Source: Zarea fungicola (Eukaryota > Ascomycota > Sordariomycetes > Hypocreales > Cordycipitaceae). From it: 64,000 nucleotides of DNA. The stretch covers positions 124,001-188,000 of the forward strand of contig FWCC01000164.1 in the NCBI GenBank assembly GCA_900169235.1, written 5' to 3'. This document shows positions 37,901 through 52,900 of this stretch, one piece after another. Within the stretch, counting starts at the first letter, position 1. Each line of letters starts with the position of its first letter. The position numbers and the translations under genes were made by a program. A model generated the notes under the pieces. That model ran no database searches, was not told the DNA's origin, and worked only from the letters and a program-made list of their open reading frames with translations.

Positions 37901-40900
37901 CGGAGAAGCTAGACCCGATTTCCCGTAGTCGACGACGATCTGTCTTGCCGGAGTTGTTCAGTGGCATTGATGGCAGCCTAAAGTAAATGGAAGGCATCAT
38001 GTAAGACGATAGATGCTGCGCAAGTTTGGTGTTTTCCTCTAGCGAGATTGACATAATTTCTGGTGCGCCATCGCTCTGTCCAGAGTCATCTACTCCCTGG
38101 ACCTCTGAGACGAGGAAGACGGCCAACATTGAGTTAGCGGATCCAGATGGAGTGATGACTTCAGCAGCCAACAGGTGGATGCCATTAACACAGGTCATTA
38201 CATGATGCTCAACTTCACCAAGCTCAATACGGTGGCCACGAAGCTTGACCTGTCCATCCTTTCGCCCAATAAAGACGATACGGCCGCTTGCATCTTGGCG
38301 CACGAGGTCGCCAGTTTTGTAAAGACGCCCGTGTCTCCCGGGAGTATATCCGTCACCCTGAAGCAACCACAAGGGGTCTCTTATAAAACTCTCAGCGCTG
38401 ACGTCAGGCTGCTTGAGATAACCCGATCCAACTAATGGACCCTCGAGGAGAAGTTCTCCTACGGTACCCATAGGAACCAGGCGATTGTGGTCATTCGCGT
38501 CGACGAGCCAGGTGAGCATACCAACACCGTGCCCGATGTTTGTCGCCTCGGTGGGATACTCGGTTATCGGATTGATTGTACTGGTCGGCGTGCACTCCGA
38601 TGGTCCGTAGCCGTTGATAACACGAACTGTGCTGGGCCACCGGGTAAGGTCATCCAAGCGTGGCGCTTCACCGCCGAACAAAATTACCTTCAACTTGCCA
38701 AGCTTCTCCTGGTCCAGGATGCGAGACACGGATGGTGTTATATGGACCATTGTGACTCTGAGGTTGGATAGCGACTCCATCAGCATATTTTTGCGTTCGT
38801 TTTCTGATGGGACGCAGAGGCAGGCGCCGCATGCCAAAGTCATCAAGATGGTGGTAATGGACAAATCAAAGGCATAAGATAAAAAGTCGTAGACTCTTTG
38901 TGAGCAATCAAATCCAGAATGCTTCGATTGGTGATGGAACGCAGATGCAAAAGAACCATGCGAAATCATGACACCTTTGGGCTTTCCAGTGCTACCCGAC
39001 GTGAATACCAAGTACATGAGTGAGGAAAGATCCTGTTGAGATACATGGCCTGGGTTTAACTGATTACTCAACGACTGTGCAGTGAACAACAGGTGTTGAT
39101 TGACAACCACTCTATTAGCCGGCAATTCAGAAGCGACGCTCTCCAGAGGCTCGGAGCACAAGACGAACTTGGCCTCAATTTGTTTAATGATTTCCTGCAT
39201 GCGGGTGACAGGATGCGATGGATCCAACAAGGTGAAAGCTGCACCGGATTTAAGTACAGCAAGAATAGCAATAGGTGTTAGACGAGACTTCTCAAAGAGA
39301 ACTGGGACAATGTCACCACCACGGATACCCTGAGATTGAAGGTGACGGGAGAGCACAGTGGCTAATGTCTCAACTTCCTTGTAGGTAAACTCCCCATCCC
39401 ATGCGCTGATGGCAGTGTGGCTAGGCGTGGCAAGTGATTGATCTCGGATGATATCATGAATGAATTTGTCGTGGCCTGCGGGTACGACCCGGTTGCGTGC
39501 CCACAGCCGGGTGCGTTCCCCTTGCGGGATGATGTCCACTTGACCAAGGGTCGTGTCGCCAATAGAAGTGTACAAAATCGTAAAAGCGGTGCCAAAGCGT
39601 CTCAACAGGAGTTCTAGACTCCACCCCGCAATGCGATTCTCGTCAAAACTGACCTCCATGACGATCTTGTTCTTGTCGTATGAGCAGGTGAGATTGAGGG
39701 CGTAAGTTGAAAAGCCAGCCTCGTTAAAGTCATCTTGATCAATCGTGACGTCGAAAGCTTGTAGCGTCTCCTCTTGAGATAATGGTTGAGTAATGAGCCA
39801 CGTCTGAAATTGGCATGCCGCGTTTGCCTGAGGACTAAGGCCTTGGATAGTGCGCAGGCCTGTCTGCTCGTAGGGAATCATCTCGAGCGACTGTTCTTGA
39901 ACAGACTGCAGGAATGCCATCACAGTCTGCGATCGCCTGACAGCTATACGGACGGGTACCGTGGCAATGGTTGGTCCGGCAATATCCTCAATCCCACCAA
40001 TGCTGACGTTTCTTCCTGATACAGTAGCACCAAATACAACGTCCGATACACCGCTCGATTCGGACACCGTAAGGGCCCAGGCCGCACGGATAAAAGTTGC
40101 AGTAGTAATGTCCAAGGCGCTTGTACTCGGAATCTGGAACGAGTATTTGGTATATGATAAGGCCGATGTTGGAGCAGAAGCTGCTGAAGGGGGGGGGAAC
40201 ATTGGAGATTCAAATTCGGCCAGGTAATTGCGCCAATACTCAAGCGAAGCAGCGACGTCGGCACCTTTGACGTATTTGATAAAAGAGTTGAAATTGAGCT
40301 GCCTGGTGAGTGGCTCGTTCCGATATAGCTTCATTGCAGTATCAAACAGACGAGGAAGTAGATAGCCATCGTAAAGAGCGTGGTGAATGGTCAGAACGAA
40401 GTGCTTCCGACTATTCTCGGCATCTTGCACAGTGGCCAATCTAACCAGAGGCACTCCAAGACCCATAGGGTCGGCTCGGTTTTGTTTAAGATATTCTCGC
40501 AAATCAGATCTTTCCTCCCAGATAATGCGATTCTTCGTCACAACTTGGACCAGCCCATGAACTTCATGTTGGACAATCGAGGTTCTCAGAATTTGCAAGC
40601 TCTCAGCTAAAGAATTCCAAGCATTGCGGTAGCGCAATAGATCAATCTCTTTATCGAGTGGAAGAACGGCTCGCAACACATAAGCAGAACCTGTAGACTT
40701 TGACGTCAGAGACAGGAGACCTTCTTGGAGCGCTGTGCATGGATAAGCGTCCTGAATCTCCGCTGCTTGAATTCCATTCTGGGCACATGACGCCCGCAGG
40801 TCATAAGCGTCAGCTGTAACGTCTCCAAGAAGAGAAAATTCAGGAACAATTTCATCAAAGCTAGCAGAGGAGCCGGAGTGGGAGAGGCTCGTCAGCGCAG

Positions 40901-43900
40901 CGATAGTGAGAGAGCGGAAGATATCTGCGGCGGAGAAAACCATGCCGCTATTGCGAGCCAGACTGATGACCTTCATTGCAGCAATCGAGTCACCACCCAA
41001 TCGTATGAAGCTGTCGTCAATGCCAATAGTGTCCGGCTCAGCGTTGAGTACCCTGGCCCAGATGTCTCGTAGTTCATACTGGACCGCGGTTTCCGGCTCT
41101 CTCTTTATTCTGTCGACATCTACCCGGAGTTCCGCCAGCTGATGCGCTGAGAAGCTGCTTCCGATGACACGGATTTGTCGGCGGTCGACTTTGCCAGATG
41201 TATTCAACGGCAGTTGCGTGACAGCAAAGTAAATCGATGGAATCATATAAGTGGGCAGTCGCTCCGCAACAATGCTCTCTTCCTCAGTAGAAAGATGAAC
41301 AACACGAATCGACCCAGAAATGATGTCTGTCTCTAGCTCACTCGAATCAAGGAACTTGTCACGCCCGACGAGGAAGGCTGCCAGCATGGAACTTGCATCA
41401 TCACCACCAGGAGTTATGATCTCGGCGACAACGGTGGCTGCGCCTGCCACACATTCTAGGAGATGGTACTCTACTTCACCGAGCTCAACGCGGTGGCCGC
41501 GAACTTTAACAGTTGAGTCTTTGCGTCCGATATAAATCAGGCTTCCGTCATCGTCATATTTAACCAAATCACCGGTGCGGTACAATGTACCGCGGCGACC
41601 GGGGACGCTACCGTAGCCCTCGGTGAGCCAGGGTGGGCTGTCAACAAGCGAGGCTTCTGTTTTCTGCTTGTCATTGAGATACCCTCGAAAAATAATTGGA
41701 CCCTCAACAAGTAGCTCTCCTACCGCACCGACAGCAGCGAGTCGACTCGGGTCTCCTGGAAGAGTAACCCAGGAGACCGAGCCGACAGCCTTGCCAATGG
41801 ACCCATCCTGACCAGGTCGACGGGCGATAATGTTTAGTGAGTTAATAATAGAACATTCAGCGGGTCCATAGACGTTGATAACAGTATCTAGATGTTGCCA
41901 GCGCACGAAATCAGAGTTCAATGCCTTTTCACCTCCTAGCAATAGCTTTCGCAGGTTTCCGTTGACTCGTCGAGGGTCGACAAGACGGGCAGTCGACGGA
42001 GTGAAAAATGCCGTGTTGACGTTCATTTCGTTGATAAAAGTCTCAATATCGTTGAGTCGATTTTCTTCTGACGGAATGCAGACACATCCTCCGTGTACCA
42101 GGGTAGTGAAGATCTCCATGATACTTGGATCGAATGTGTAAGCGCAGAATTGCAACACTCGGGATGACTCGTCAAATCCAATCGCTCCACCATGATAGAC
42201 TGCACTGGAGTAGATGGCACGATGCTCAACTACAACGCCCTTGGGTTGACCCGTACTACCGGAAGTAAAAATGCAGTACGCGGCAGACTCGGGCTTGTAC
42301 TCTTTAGAGGGCACATGGTCTATGGCCAGAGAATCCACAAAGCGCGAATCCACGGTCACAATACGTCTCTCGTTGGAAGAGAGAGTCGGAGCGTATTGCT
42401 TGGAAGTCAGAATGACAGCTGCATTCGCTTGTGCAAACACGCGCTCTCTTCGATCAGATGCCTGGGAAGGATCTATCGGTACAAAGGCGCCGCCAGCCTT
42501 CAGCACCGCAAGCATCGATATGACCATCCATTTCGATTTCTCGAAACAGAGAGGAACAAAAGTTTCTTCACCGACGCCTATTTCGCGTAAATGGTTTGCA
42601 AGTTTCGTAGTAACTTGGTCTAATTCCAAGAATGTCAGCTCGCCATCCCAAGCACAAATGGCCTGTCCGTTGGGCTGACGTTGAATCTGAGAGTCAACCA
42701 TTTCGTGCAAACAGCGGTCAATACTGGATGGAAGCTCGTGGTTCAGGAGCCAGACGTCGCGTAAGTCAGCCTGCGACAAGATGGTGATATCTATCAGCGT
42801 CTCATTCCCTGTTGCTGTAGTAAGCTGGTTGATGAACAGTGCCAGTTTATTCAACAGACGAGATAGTGATTTAGGACTGATGATGGTTTCGTCAAATACT
42901 GCTGTTACATCTACAGCGCCATGTTCCAGAGTACATATAAGATTTATCGCATAAGAAGCAAAATTTCCGATGCTGGCCAACTCTTTCCAGTGACCCAGAG
43001 CTCCAAAGTCACCAAGCTCGGTTTCTTGTACAGGCTGAACGACCAGTAATGATTGGAACTGGCAGGCAAGATTGGCTTCTTTGCTTACTCTTTGGATGTT
43101 TTGAAGGCCGTACTGCTCTTGGATGATCATTTCTGCTCCGTCCTGTTGAATTTGGTCGAGGAACTCACCGACCTCCTGTTGAAGATCAACTCTGACACGA
43201 ACAGGTACCGCAGCAATTGTTGGGCCAATAATTCTCTCCACGCCGTCTACAGAGGCTTGCCTGCCAGAGGAGATGGCTCCAAACGCGATGTCATGCTCGC
43301 CCGTCGATTGCGCAATTGTCAGGGCCCAAGCAGCTCGAACCACACTGGCAGTTGTAACTCTGCTATCCTTCTCGGATTGAAAAGTAATTCGGCGATTTTG
43401 CTCAGCCTGTGGGTTGACTTGTCTGCTTTCTCTTAGGGCAGGGAATGATTCCGTTGTAAACCCAGTCCAGTATTGCTGCCAAAATTGGAAAATAGACTTA
43501 TTGTCTCGCTCTGTGAGGTACTGTACAAAATATTTGAAGTCAATAGGGATACTACTTGGCTGATCAAGGTAAAGATGGCTGGCCAAAGCACAAATTTGAC
43601 CCAAAGAAGGTGCATCGTAGATGGCATGGTGCATCGTCAGCACGAATTGAAGCGCTGCACCTTGGCCAATCAACGCCAGTCTAAGTAGGGGTAAACCCAG
43701 TTCGAAAAGGTTTGCCTCTTCTCTGTCGAGGTAGCGATCCATTGTTGTTTCCCTAGTCCATTGCACTTTTTCATCCACAACAACTTGAAGGAGGCCGAAT
43801 TGGTCGTCTTGGATGATTCTAGTTCGTAGGATCGGGATCATTTCCACCAAACGGTCCCAAGTGCTACAAAATTGAGGCAGATCGATAGTTGTAGCATCAA

Positions 43901-46900
43901 GAGAGAGACTCCTACGCATGATATAAGCGGAACCAGAGGTAATTGTGGTAAGAGACAGTAAACCTTCCTGCAGAGGTGTACAGCTATAGACATCTTGGAT
44001 CTGAGACGGCGCCACGTTACAGTCAGCTGCAATGGCAACGAGGCGTTTGGCAAGGTTTTGCTCTCTACCCAGGAGTTCGAATGGCTGCAGGTCGGTTGCC
44101 ACACTAACACCGATTCGCTGTACCACGCCGACCAACGCCCCAATGGTCTTGTGATTGAAGATGTCTGCAACGGCATGCTGCAGACCCTCGGCGCGAGCCT
44201 CGCTCACAACCTTCATGGCCGAAATCGAATCACCTCCAAGGCTGAAAAAGCTGTCGTCCAATCCAATTGTGTCCGGATTAATTTTTAATGTGCGCGACCA
44301 GAGTAGTTGGAGCAGCTTCTCTGTTTCGGAGACAGGCTGGCGCTTCTCAGTGTTCTGTGAAGAAGCACGAGCTTCTGCCAGCTGTTGAACTGAAAACTGC
44401 GATCCAATAGCTCGTAGTTGGTGGCGGTGAATTTTGTCGGATGTATTCAACGGTATCTCTGAAACAGCAATGTACAGAGACGGGACCATGTATCGAGGCA
44501 GACGCTGCTCGAGTCTTAGCTGGGACTGTGATGAGATACTTGCAATACAAGCAGGCCTGACTGCATTGCTACCATTGCTATCCTCAGCCACAATGAATGC
44601 TGCCAGAGTAGGAACAGCATCGGCACCCTGAGGAGTAATGACCTCGGCGGCAACACTTGTTATTCCCGGTACGCACTCTCGCACTTGGTACGCGACTTCG
44701 CCCAGCTCTACGCGCTGACCTCTGATCTTGACTTGATCGTCCTTGCGTCCGACAAATTCTAAGCTGCCATTGGAGGTATACTTGACCAGGTCTCCCGTCT
44801 TGTACAGACGCCCAGATCGACCAGCATGGCCGGCACCGCCTTTCAACAACCATGGAGGATCATTAACGAATGATTCTGCAGTTTTTTCAACATCGCCAAG
44901 ATAGCCGCGGCTCAGTGTTGGCCCTTCGATGATTAATTCACCCATTGCGCCAAATGGTACAAGTCTGTCGACATCATTCGCATCAGCAACCCAGGTTAAA
45001 CAGCCGACAGCTTTTCCAATGTTCAATCCACAGTTGGGCAGCAGCGTCTCAAGGTTCACCGTCGAAACTACGGCACTCTCAGTGGGACCATATGCGTTAA
45101 TAATGCGAGCACTGCCCCGCCAGCGATGAAAGTCGTCGTCGGTCGACTGCTCCCCGCCAAATACAATGGTCAAGTTCGCATTGAACGAACTGGGATTCAA
45201 CAGCCTGCCTACAGATGGACAGAAAAAGGCGATGGTGATTTCCATTTCTTTGATTACTTCTGTGAGATTTGACAGCCTTTGCTCTTCCGAGGGGACACAA
45301 ACGCATCCTCCGAATAAAAGAGTAGTGAAGATATCCATTATGGATGCATCAAACGCATATGATGAGAATTGAAGCACTCTGGAGCTATTGAGGTAGCCAA
45401 TCCGACTTCCATGGGCGGCAGATGAAGTGGAGATTGCCCGGTGGTCAATTATAACACCCTTAGGCTGTCCTGTGCTGCCGGAGGTGAATAGTGCGTAAGC
45501 AGGAGACTCGGTATTGACAGGCAAGAGACTCGCTCGCTCGCTAATGTCGGTGGTGTTGAGCACTGAATCATTTATTGCAATAACAAGGACCTCAGTTGAG
45601 AATAACTTGTTTGCATGTTGTTCGGAAGCGAGAACAAGCGTTGCCTCAGTTTGCGCAATGATTCTTCGGGTTCTTTCCTCTGCGTGAGATGGATCGAGCG
45701 GCACAAATGCTGCGCCCGCCTTCATGATTCCAATCATTGCAATTGCAGCCCACTTGCACTTCTCAAAGTAGATCGGTATAAATGTCCCTGGACGGACCCC
45801 AAGGTCAATCAGAAGATGGGCAAGCTTTGTGGACAGCTGGTCAAGCGTCCCGTATGTGAAGCTACCGTCCCATGAGTCGATAGCACATGCGTACGGTCGT
45901 TCAGAAGCCTGGTGGGCTATCAACTCATGGAGGCATTGAGAGACAGTGACGGGGAGATTGCTATTTGGAGACCAAATAGCTGTCAAATCAGTGTCAGACA
46001 AGCCATTGATATCAGCCAACTGTCTTGCCTCTGGGTCCAGGGCAAGTTGATCAAGAATGGAGCCGAATCGATCAAGTAGCTTGACAGTTTGTTCCTTGCC
46101 AATGACATCCTGATCAAAAACTGCTTTTACTTCCACGGAATTGCCCTCAAGTGAGCAGATCAAATTCAAAGCATATGTCGCAAAGGCATCAATGGCTGTG
46201 ACACCTTCCCACCGGCCAATGCCCTCAAGATATTTTTCTGTTTCGTTTTCATGAGGCTGAACAACGAGAAGAGTATTGAATTCACAGGCTGACTCACATT
46301 CGTCGCTTAAGTTACGAATAAAGTGCAGCCCGGCCTGCTCAAAAGGTGTCATGTTGATAGATTGCGTCTGGATTTGGTGCAGGAACTCGTCAATCCTTTC
46401 TTCTGGGTTAAACTGTACTCTCACTGGTACTGTCGCCACTGTAGGGCCGCAGATGGCATCGATTCCTGCAACTCTGGCGTTGCGTCCGGACACCGTGGCG
46501 CCGAATACGACATCATTCGTTCCACTTGACAAAGCAGAGGTTACGGCCCAAGCAGCGCGGACGAGCGTTGCAGGCGTGATTTCTTGCGTTCCGATTCTAG
46601 GTATTGCGATATCTTTTTGTATAACGTTGCGGGGGCGAGGTTGTACCTGATGTTGCAATTGTGGGAAAGCCTCGGATGCAAAGCCCTGTAATGCCGAGCG
46701 CCAGTAGTCAATGCTCTCTTGGCTATTCCTTGTGCCAAGATAGTTGACGAAGATGTTGAAATCGACCAAACCGCTGTTCAATTCTTGGCCGTGATACAAC
46801 TTACTGGCCAAAGTGAAAATCTGGCCCATTGTATTGGCGTCATAAAGTGAATGATGCAGAGTCAGCACGAAGGAGCAACTTGATAAACCCGTTTCTTGAA

Positions 46901-49900
46901 CCATGGCCATTCGGCACAGAGGAGAACCCAGATCCATCTTTTTATCCCCTTCAACCTGTAAAAAGTTTTCCATACCAATGGCAGTGTCCCAGTTAATGGG
47001 TTCATCTACCACTGCTTGGAGCAGACCATGGGGCTTTGTCAGGACGATCCTGGTCTTCAAAATCGGAACCAAATCAGTCAGGCGGTTCCAGGAAGTTTGA
47101 AACTTGACTTTATCAACGTTGTCATCAAGTCGTAAAATAGTTCTGGATATGTACACCTCAGTGTTTGTCGACTTCAGCGTCAGAGATAATAGGCCTTCTT
47201 GAAGGGGCGTGCAAGGGTATGCATCTCGGATGACATCAGCATCAACTTTACAACTTTGGGCAATCGATTGGATGAGCTCTTTCTTCTTTTTACATTCCAA
47301 AGACAGCAAGGCGAATGGTGAGATTTGTTGGCAAGCGGGGAGATCCGACAGGACGAGAGTGCTCGCCAGACCTGCAAGGGTAGGATTCTGGAAAATTTCG
47401 GCAACTGAGAGCGACAGGCTCTCTACTCGCGCTTTGCTGACAACTTTCATGGCTTTGATAGAGTCACCTCCAAGGCGTAAGAAACTGTCATCAGCGCTGA
47501 TGGATGATGGCTTAATATTCAACACACTCGCCCAGATCTGTTGGAGCAGTCGTTCAATCTCGGTTGCTGGTGGCCTCCGGTTGGCGCTAGTCACTGCACG
47601 GATCTCTGCAATATCTTGTGTCGAGAACTTGGAGCCGATAGCACGAAGCGTATGTCTATCAGTCTTTCCAGAGACATTCAGTGGCATCTCGCTGACTGCA
47701 AAGTACACTGCCGGCAACATGTACGCGGGCAGGCGTTCTGCTAGAGTGTTCTCCACCTCCGCAGAGATGTTGGTTATTCGAGCTGTGTAAGAGTCCAAAA
47801 CTCGGATATGCTTTTCCTGCAAGGATGTTTCGATTCCTTGAACCACAACAAAGGCCGCTAGTATGGGATCGCTTTGGCCCTGAATGGGAACGAGCTCAGC
47901 CGCGACAAGGGTCTCTCCTGCAGTGCACTCTCGCAAGTGATATTCAATCTCACCGGGCTCAATACGGTGTCCGCGAATTTTAAGGGCAGCATCATTGCGC
48001 CCAAGGAAGATCAATCCGCCGTTTTGGTTATATCTGACCAAGTCGCCGGTATTATACAACCGGCCTGGTCGGCCGCGGACTGCCATGCTACCCTGCGATA
48101 GCCACGGGGGGTTGTCCACGAAGCAAGAAGCCGTCTTTTCCTTGTTCCGAAGATATCCACGGAATAAAATCGGTCCTTCCACCAGCAATTCGCCAATTGC
48201 TCCAATAGCGGCTAACTGGTGAGGCGATCCTGGTACTGTAACCCATGAAACAGACCCAACCGCCTGTCCAATGTCCGAATCTTGTTTTTTGGTGCGATCA
48301 ACGATGTTTAATGAATTAATAATAGAACACTCAGCTGGCCCATACACGTTGATGACAGATTCTAGGCGCGGCCACCTTCTGAAGTCTTCATCTATCGCTT
48401 TTTCACCTCCCAAGAGCAACTTCTTTAGGGTAGTAAGGGCGTCGGGGTTTACAAGTCGAGAGACGGATGGTGTGAAGAAAGCAGTGTCGACTCTCATGGT
48501 GTTCAGACTCGACTCGAGATTACTCACCCGATCGCCCTCGGACGGGATGCAGATGCAGCCGCCATGGACCAATGTTGTGAAGATTTCCATGATGCTTGGA
48601 TCAAAAGTATAAGCACAGAACTGGAAACATCTTGTGTTTTCTGTGAAGCCGATTTTTCCACCATGATAAATGCTACTGGAGCAAATTGCAGAGTGCTCGA
48701 CAACAACACCTTTAGGTTGGCCAGTGCTTCCAGAGGTGAAGATTGTGTAAGCAGAGGAGCGAGGGTTGTAAAAACCAAGGACGTTGGTTGCAACTTCGGG
48801 CAGCGCGTCAATAAAGCTCCCGCCGACCGGGATTATGGTGTATCGTGACGAATCCAGCATCGCAGAATATTTCTCCGACGCCATGATTACTCGTGCATTC
48901 GCCTGCGCAAAGACTCGATCGCGCCTGTCTGCAGCCTGCGACGGATCAGTGGGAACAAAGGCACCTCCGGCTTTGAGAACAGCCAGCATCGCAACTACGG
49001 TCCACTTGGACTTTTCAAAGCATAGCGGTACCAGTACCTCTTCGCCCACGCCTAAGCTGATTAAATGGACAGCCAAGCAAGCCGCCGCGTTGTCAAGCTC
49101 GGCGAACGAGAAGTCTCCGTCCCAGGCGCAGACTGCGGGGGCGTCCGGTCTCCTCAGCGCCTGCTCCTCTACCATGTCGTGAAGGCAGCGGTCAATAGAG
49201 GCGGGCACATTTTTATTCCATGCCCAAAGCTGGTCCTTTGTGGTTTCTGACTGGATATCGAGGTTGTTGATCAGCTCAGAAGGGCCATTGATGATGGCGT
49301 TGATCGCCTTCCCAAAAGCACTGGCCACGTGAGTCGCATGGAACTCGGTAATCACTCCAGATCGAAAGCTGATGTGAGACTTGACGTTGGCTCCATTATC
49401 CGATGCTGTGATTGCGATATCGTACTGGGAAAGGAAATGCATGTTAGTTCATGTTGATCCAGGACGCATATGTTACTAACCTCGACGGGGTCAAAGCCCC
49501 CTTCCACTAAAATATCGTAGCCGTTATCTGAGGCCGTAAGCTCCTTGACGCCTCTTTGTAGAGATAGAATGCTGTTGAAGAGGCCGGTTGCTCCGACATT
49601 ACGCTCGCTATTGATGGCTGCAAGTGAATAAGTTTGGTGTGCCAGTGCGTTAATGTAGGCTGTTTGCACATCTCGCAAAACATCGATGACCGACTTCTGG
49701 TGGTAGAGTTGGATCTGACAAGGAATCATATTGATCAACGGACCCAGCACGGCATCCACACCTTCGAGAGGGGCGTCTCGGCACGATGTCATCATTCCAA
49801 AGCAACTAATGGCCGATCCGCTGTATTGTCGCAATACAAGACCCCAGGCGGCTTGCATGATGGTTGCGGTGGTCAAATCCCACTTGGCGCAGAAGTCGTG

Positions 49901-52900
49901 GATTCCGGCGGAATCTAGTTCCGGTACATGTACTTGGAGGCTGCCGACGCTCTCCTCGGCATTCTCGACCAAAGTTGGGAACAGACATGGGGCTACACCG
50001 TCCAAGTACTGGTTCCAGAAAGCACGGCTTGTCTCTACGGGCTGTGCTGCTTCGTAGTCGATAAAATCACGGTAGGCAGGACCGTTTGCGTCGAGACTTC
50101 CCATGAATGCTTTCTTGAAGTCTTGCAGTAAGATGTCGATTGAGTATGCATCGACAATACAGTGATTGATGGCCAAAGAGAGACAGACACCGCCGTCCTC
50201 GGCCGAGTATGCAAAAAGGTGATGTTGGAGACCAGATGGCTCATAAGGGCGGTTCGATTGCATTTTTCGCACATCATTGATGCTTTGGACAATGGAGATG
50301 TTTGGAGTAGGATTGCGCAAAATAATTTGTGTAGTGCCAGCGCTGCCAGGGACACCACTGACAAAAATAGCTCGCAACAGCGAGTGACGTCGAACAACAG
50401 CTCGCCAGGCCTCCTCTACTCGCGCCAGATCGATCTGCTGGCTTAAACGAGTAGAAACCAGCTTGAAATCCAAAGATGAGCGGTAATTGCTGGAGTCTTT
50501 GGCCTGGGCAATCAAAATACCCTCTTGAGTAGCTGAGCAGTTGTACATGTCCTCAACTTGGTCCAAGCTGGTAATGTTTGCTTGCGCTCGCAAGAGACTT
50601 TTGGTCTCATGAATATCGTCGTAGGAGCGAAAGAGTGTGGGGAAGTCGCTCAAAGTCCACTCAGGTGCTTTGCTAGGTAAGATGGCGGAGAGCTGCTCCA
50701 GGTCAGTCTTGAACAAGGCTGACCAATTGGCAATCTTGTGCTGATGCAACGCCTTGGTGTGATATACCATCGATATCGCCATGCACCCCCTCTCAATACC
50801 AATCATGACGTCAAACAGCGCAAATCGCTGGAAGTCTGACGGGGGCCCGAAGTCGCAACCGCTGGGCATACTGGTGAGTTCAAAACAGGCATCCGCGCGT
50901 TCAAGCTGCTGGTAGATGCCTGCATAGTTCAACACCACCTCAACCGGAAACATGGATGAGTGTGAAAGGGTTCTTTCCCGATCAACAAAGAGTGAGGTAA
51001 AGTACGACCAGCCATTGTCAGATGCTTGACGCATGGAGTCTTTTGTTTGACGAATAAGACTGAATAGATCAGAGCTTGGCTCCGCGCCAGACAGCACAGG
51101 GTACATGGTCGTAAACCAACCAACAGTGCGGGAGATGTCGACTAAGTCATCATTGCTCTCACGGCCATGGCTCTCGGCAAATATAGTAGGCGTATCGCGG
51201 TCATCAAACGCAAGTGAGAATGAATGGGCGAGAGCAGCAATCATCAGTTCGACGGGTCGCGTTCCGAATGCGCTGTTGCAGCTGCCGAGGAGCTTCGTCG
51301 TCGTCGCCTCATCCATGGTAAATTCAAAGGAAGCAGTATCACACATTTGATTCGTAGATTCAGTCAGACCCCAGTAAGACGCACGTGATTCTGGTGCCTG
51401 AAGAGACGCATCGGTCAGGGCCAGCGCTTTCGCAGCGTATTGTCCTTGGTGCGCGCACCAGGCTTGGAAGCTTGTACCGACTGGAAGAAGCGATTCGGTT
51501 GTAGTCAAGATCTCTTCCAGCTCTTTGAGAACAGCACGCCAAGATACCAGATCAATTACAAGGTGATGGGCTGTGATGAACAGTTTCTGCGAACTGCTGC
51601 CGTCGAAAAAGACGGCTGCCACCAACGGGCCATTTTCAATGTCAAGTTTGCTTCGGCATATGCGGATGGCTTCGACAAGATGCGATTTGTCGCTGCCATC
51701 CCACTTTACGTGTTCAATCTCAAAGCAGTCATGACCTTTCTGAGAGACACACTGCTGCCAGCTTTTATCTTCAAGCTGTGTGAATCGCGCACGAAGCATT
51801 GCATTCCGGGACAAAATAGTCTCAAGTGCTATCTCAAGTGTCTTAAACGAAATCGACTGACGAAACTTGAGGAAGAAATGCTGATCAAAGCAGTGGCGGG
51901 GATCTTTCTGCAGTTGAACATAAAGCTGCTGAATAGGGCTCAAGTTGAAACTCTGGCCTACCATGTCTGCTTGTCGCAGCGAATCCACAGCCGTGAGCTT
52001 GTTTTGTCTGCGCCCAATGGGAGCAAGACGCGCGATGGTTTTGAGTCGAAGGATCTCAGAGGTAGTGACGTGGTTTTGTGACGCTCTCGACATGGCAGAA
52101 ACTTGCATGGCCGAGATGGAGTCGCCACCAAGCTGGAAGAAGCTGTCGTCGATACCTATAATGGCCAGGTCAATGTTGAGAACAGTGGCCCAGATCTTTT
52201 GCAGGGAGTGTTCCGAATCGGTTTCTGGCATTCTCTTGGCCTGGGATGAATTGACCCTCATCTCAGCCAGCTTCTGAATCGATATGCTGCTTCCAATTGT
52301 GCGCAGATGGCGACGATCCGTCTTGCCAGAGCTATTCAGGTTGATGTGACCAACTCTAAAGCAAACGGCCGGGATCATGTGCGACGGCAACTTTTCGGAC
52401 AGAACATTTTCTGTTTCGGCTGACATGGGAAATATCTCCAGCTCAGCGGAGTCTAAGTCACGGCTGTCAGAATTATCGAGGGTATTCAAACTGCTTTGTT
52501 CTGTCATAATGAATGCTGCCAGCATCGGCTTGGAGGACGCGCCCTGTGGCACAATAACCTCACATGCGACGAGGGTGGCCTCAGCAATACACTCCCGCAT
52601 CCAGTACTCGACTTCTCCCAGCTCTACACGTTGACCACGGAGCTTGACTACGGTGTCAACTCTGCCCACGTAGATCAATCGGCCTTGGTCGTCATATTTC
52701 ACTAAATCACCCGTTTTATAGAGGACTCCTGTACGCCCCGGATGTCCCCCAGCACCCTGTTGCAGCCATGCGGGATTCTCAATAAGGGAAGCTGCGGTCT
52801 TTTCGCTCTCGTTCAGGTACCCTCGGAACAAGATGGGTCCCTCCACCAAAAGCTCACCAACTGAATTCACAGGAGCGAGACAGTTTGGGTTTCCGGGCAT

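Noticed and set aside
28479..49442. The three long minus-strand frames as three separate synthetases
   Set aside because: Each break falls inside a C domain and is bridged by a phase-0 intron with good donor, branch and acceptor. The frames' own starts (MHFLSQ, MKYD) would begin mid-domain.
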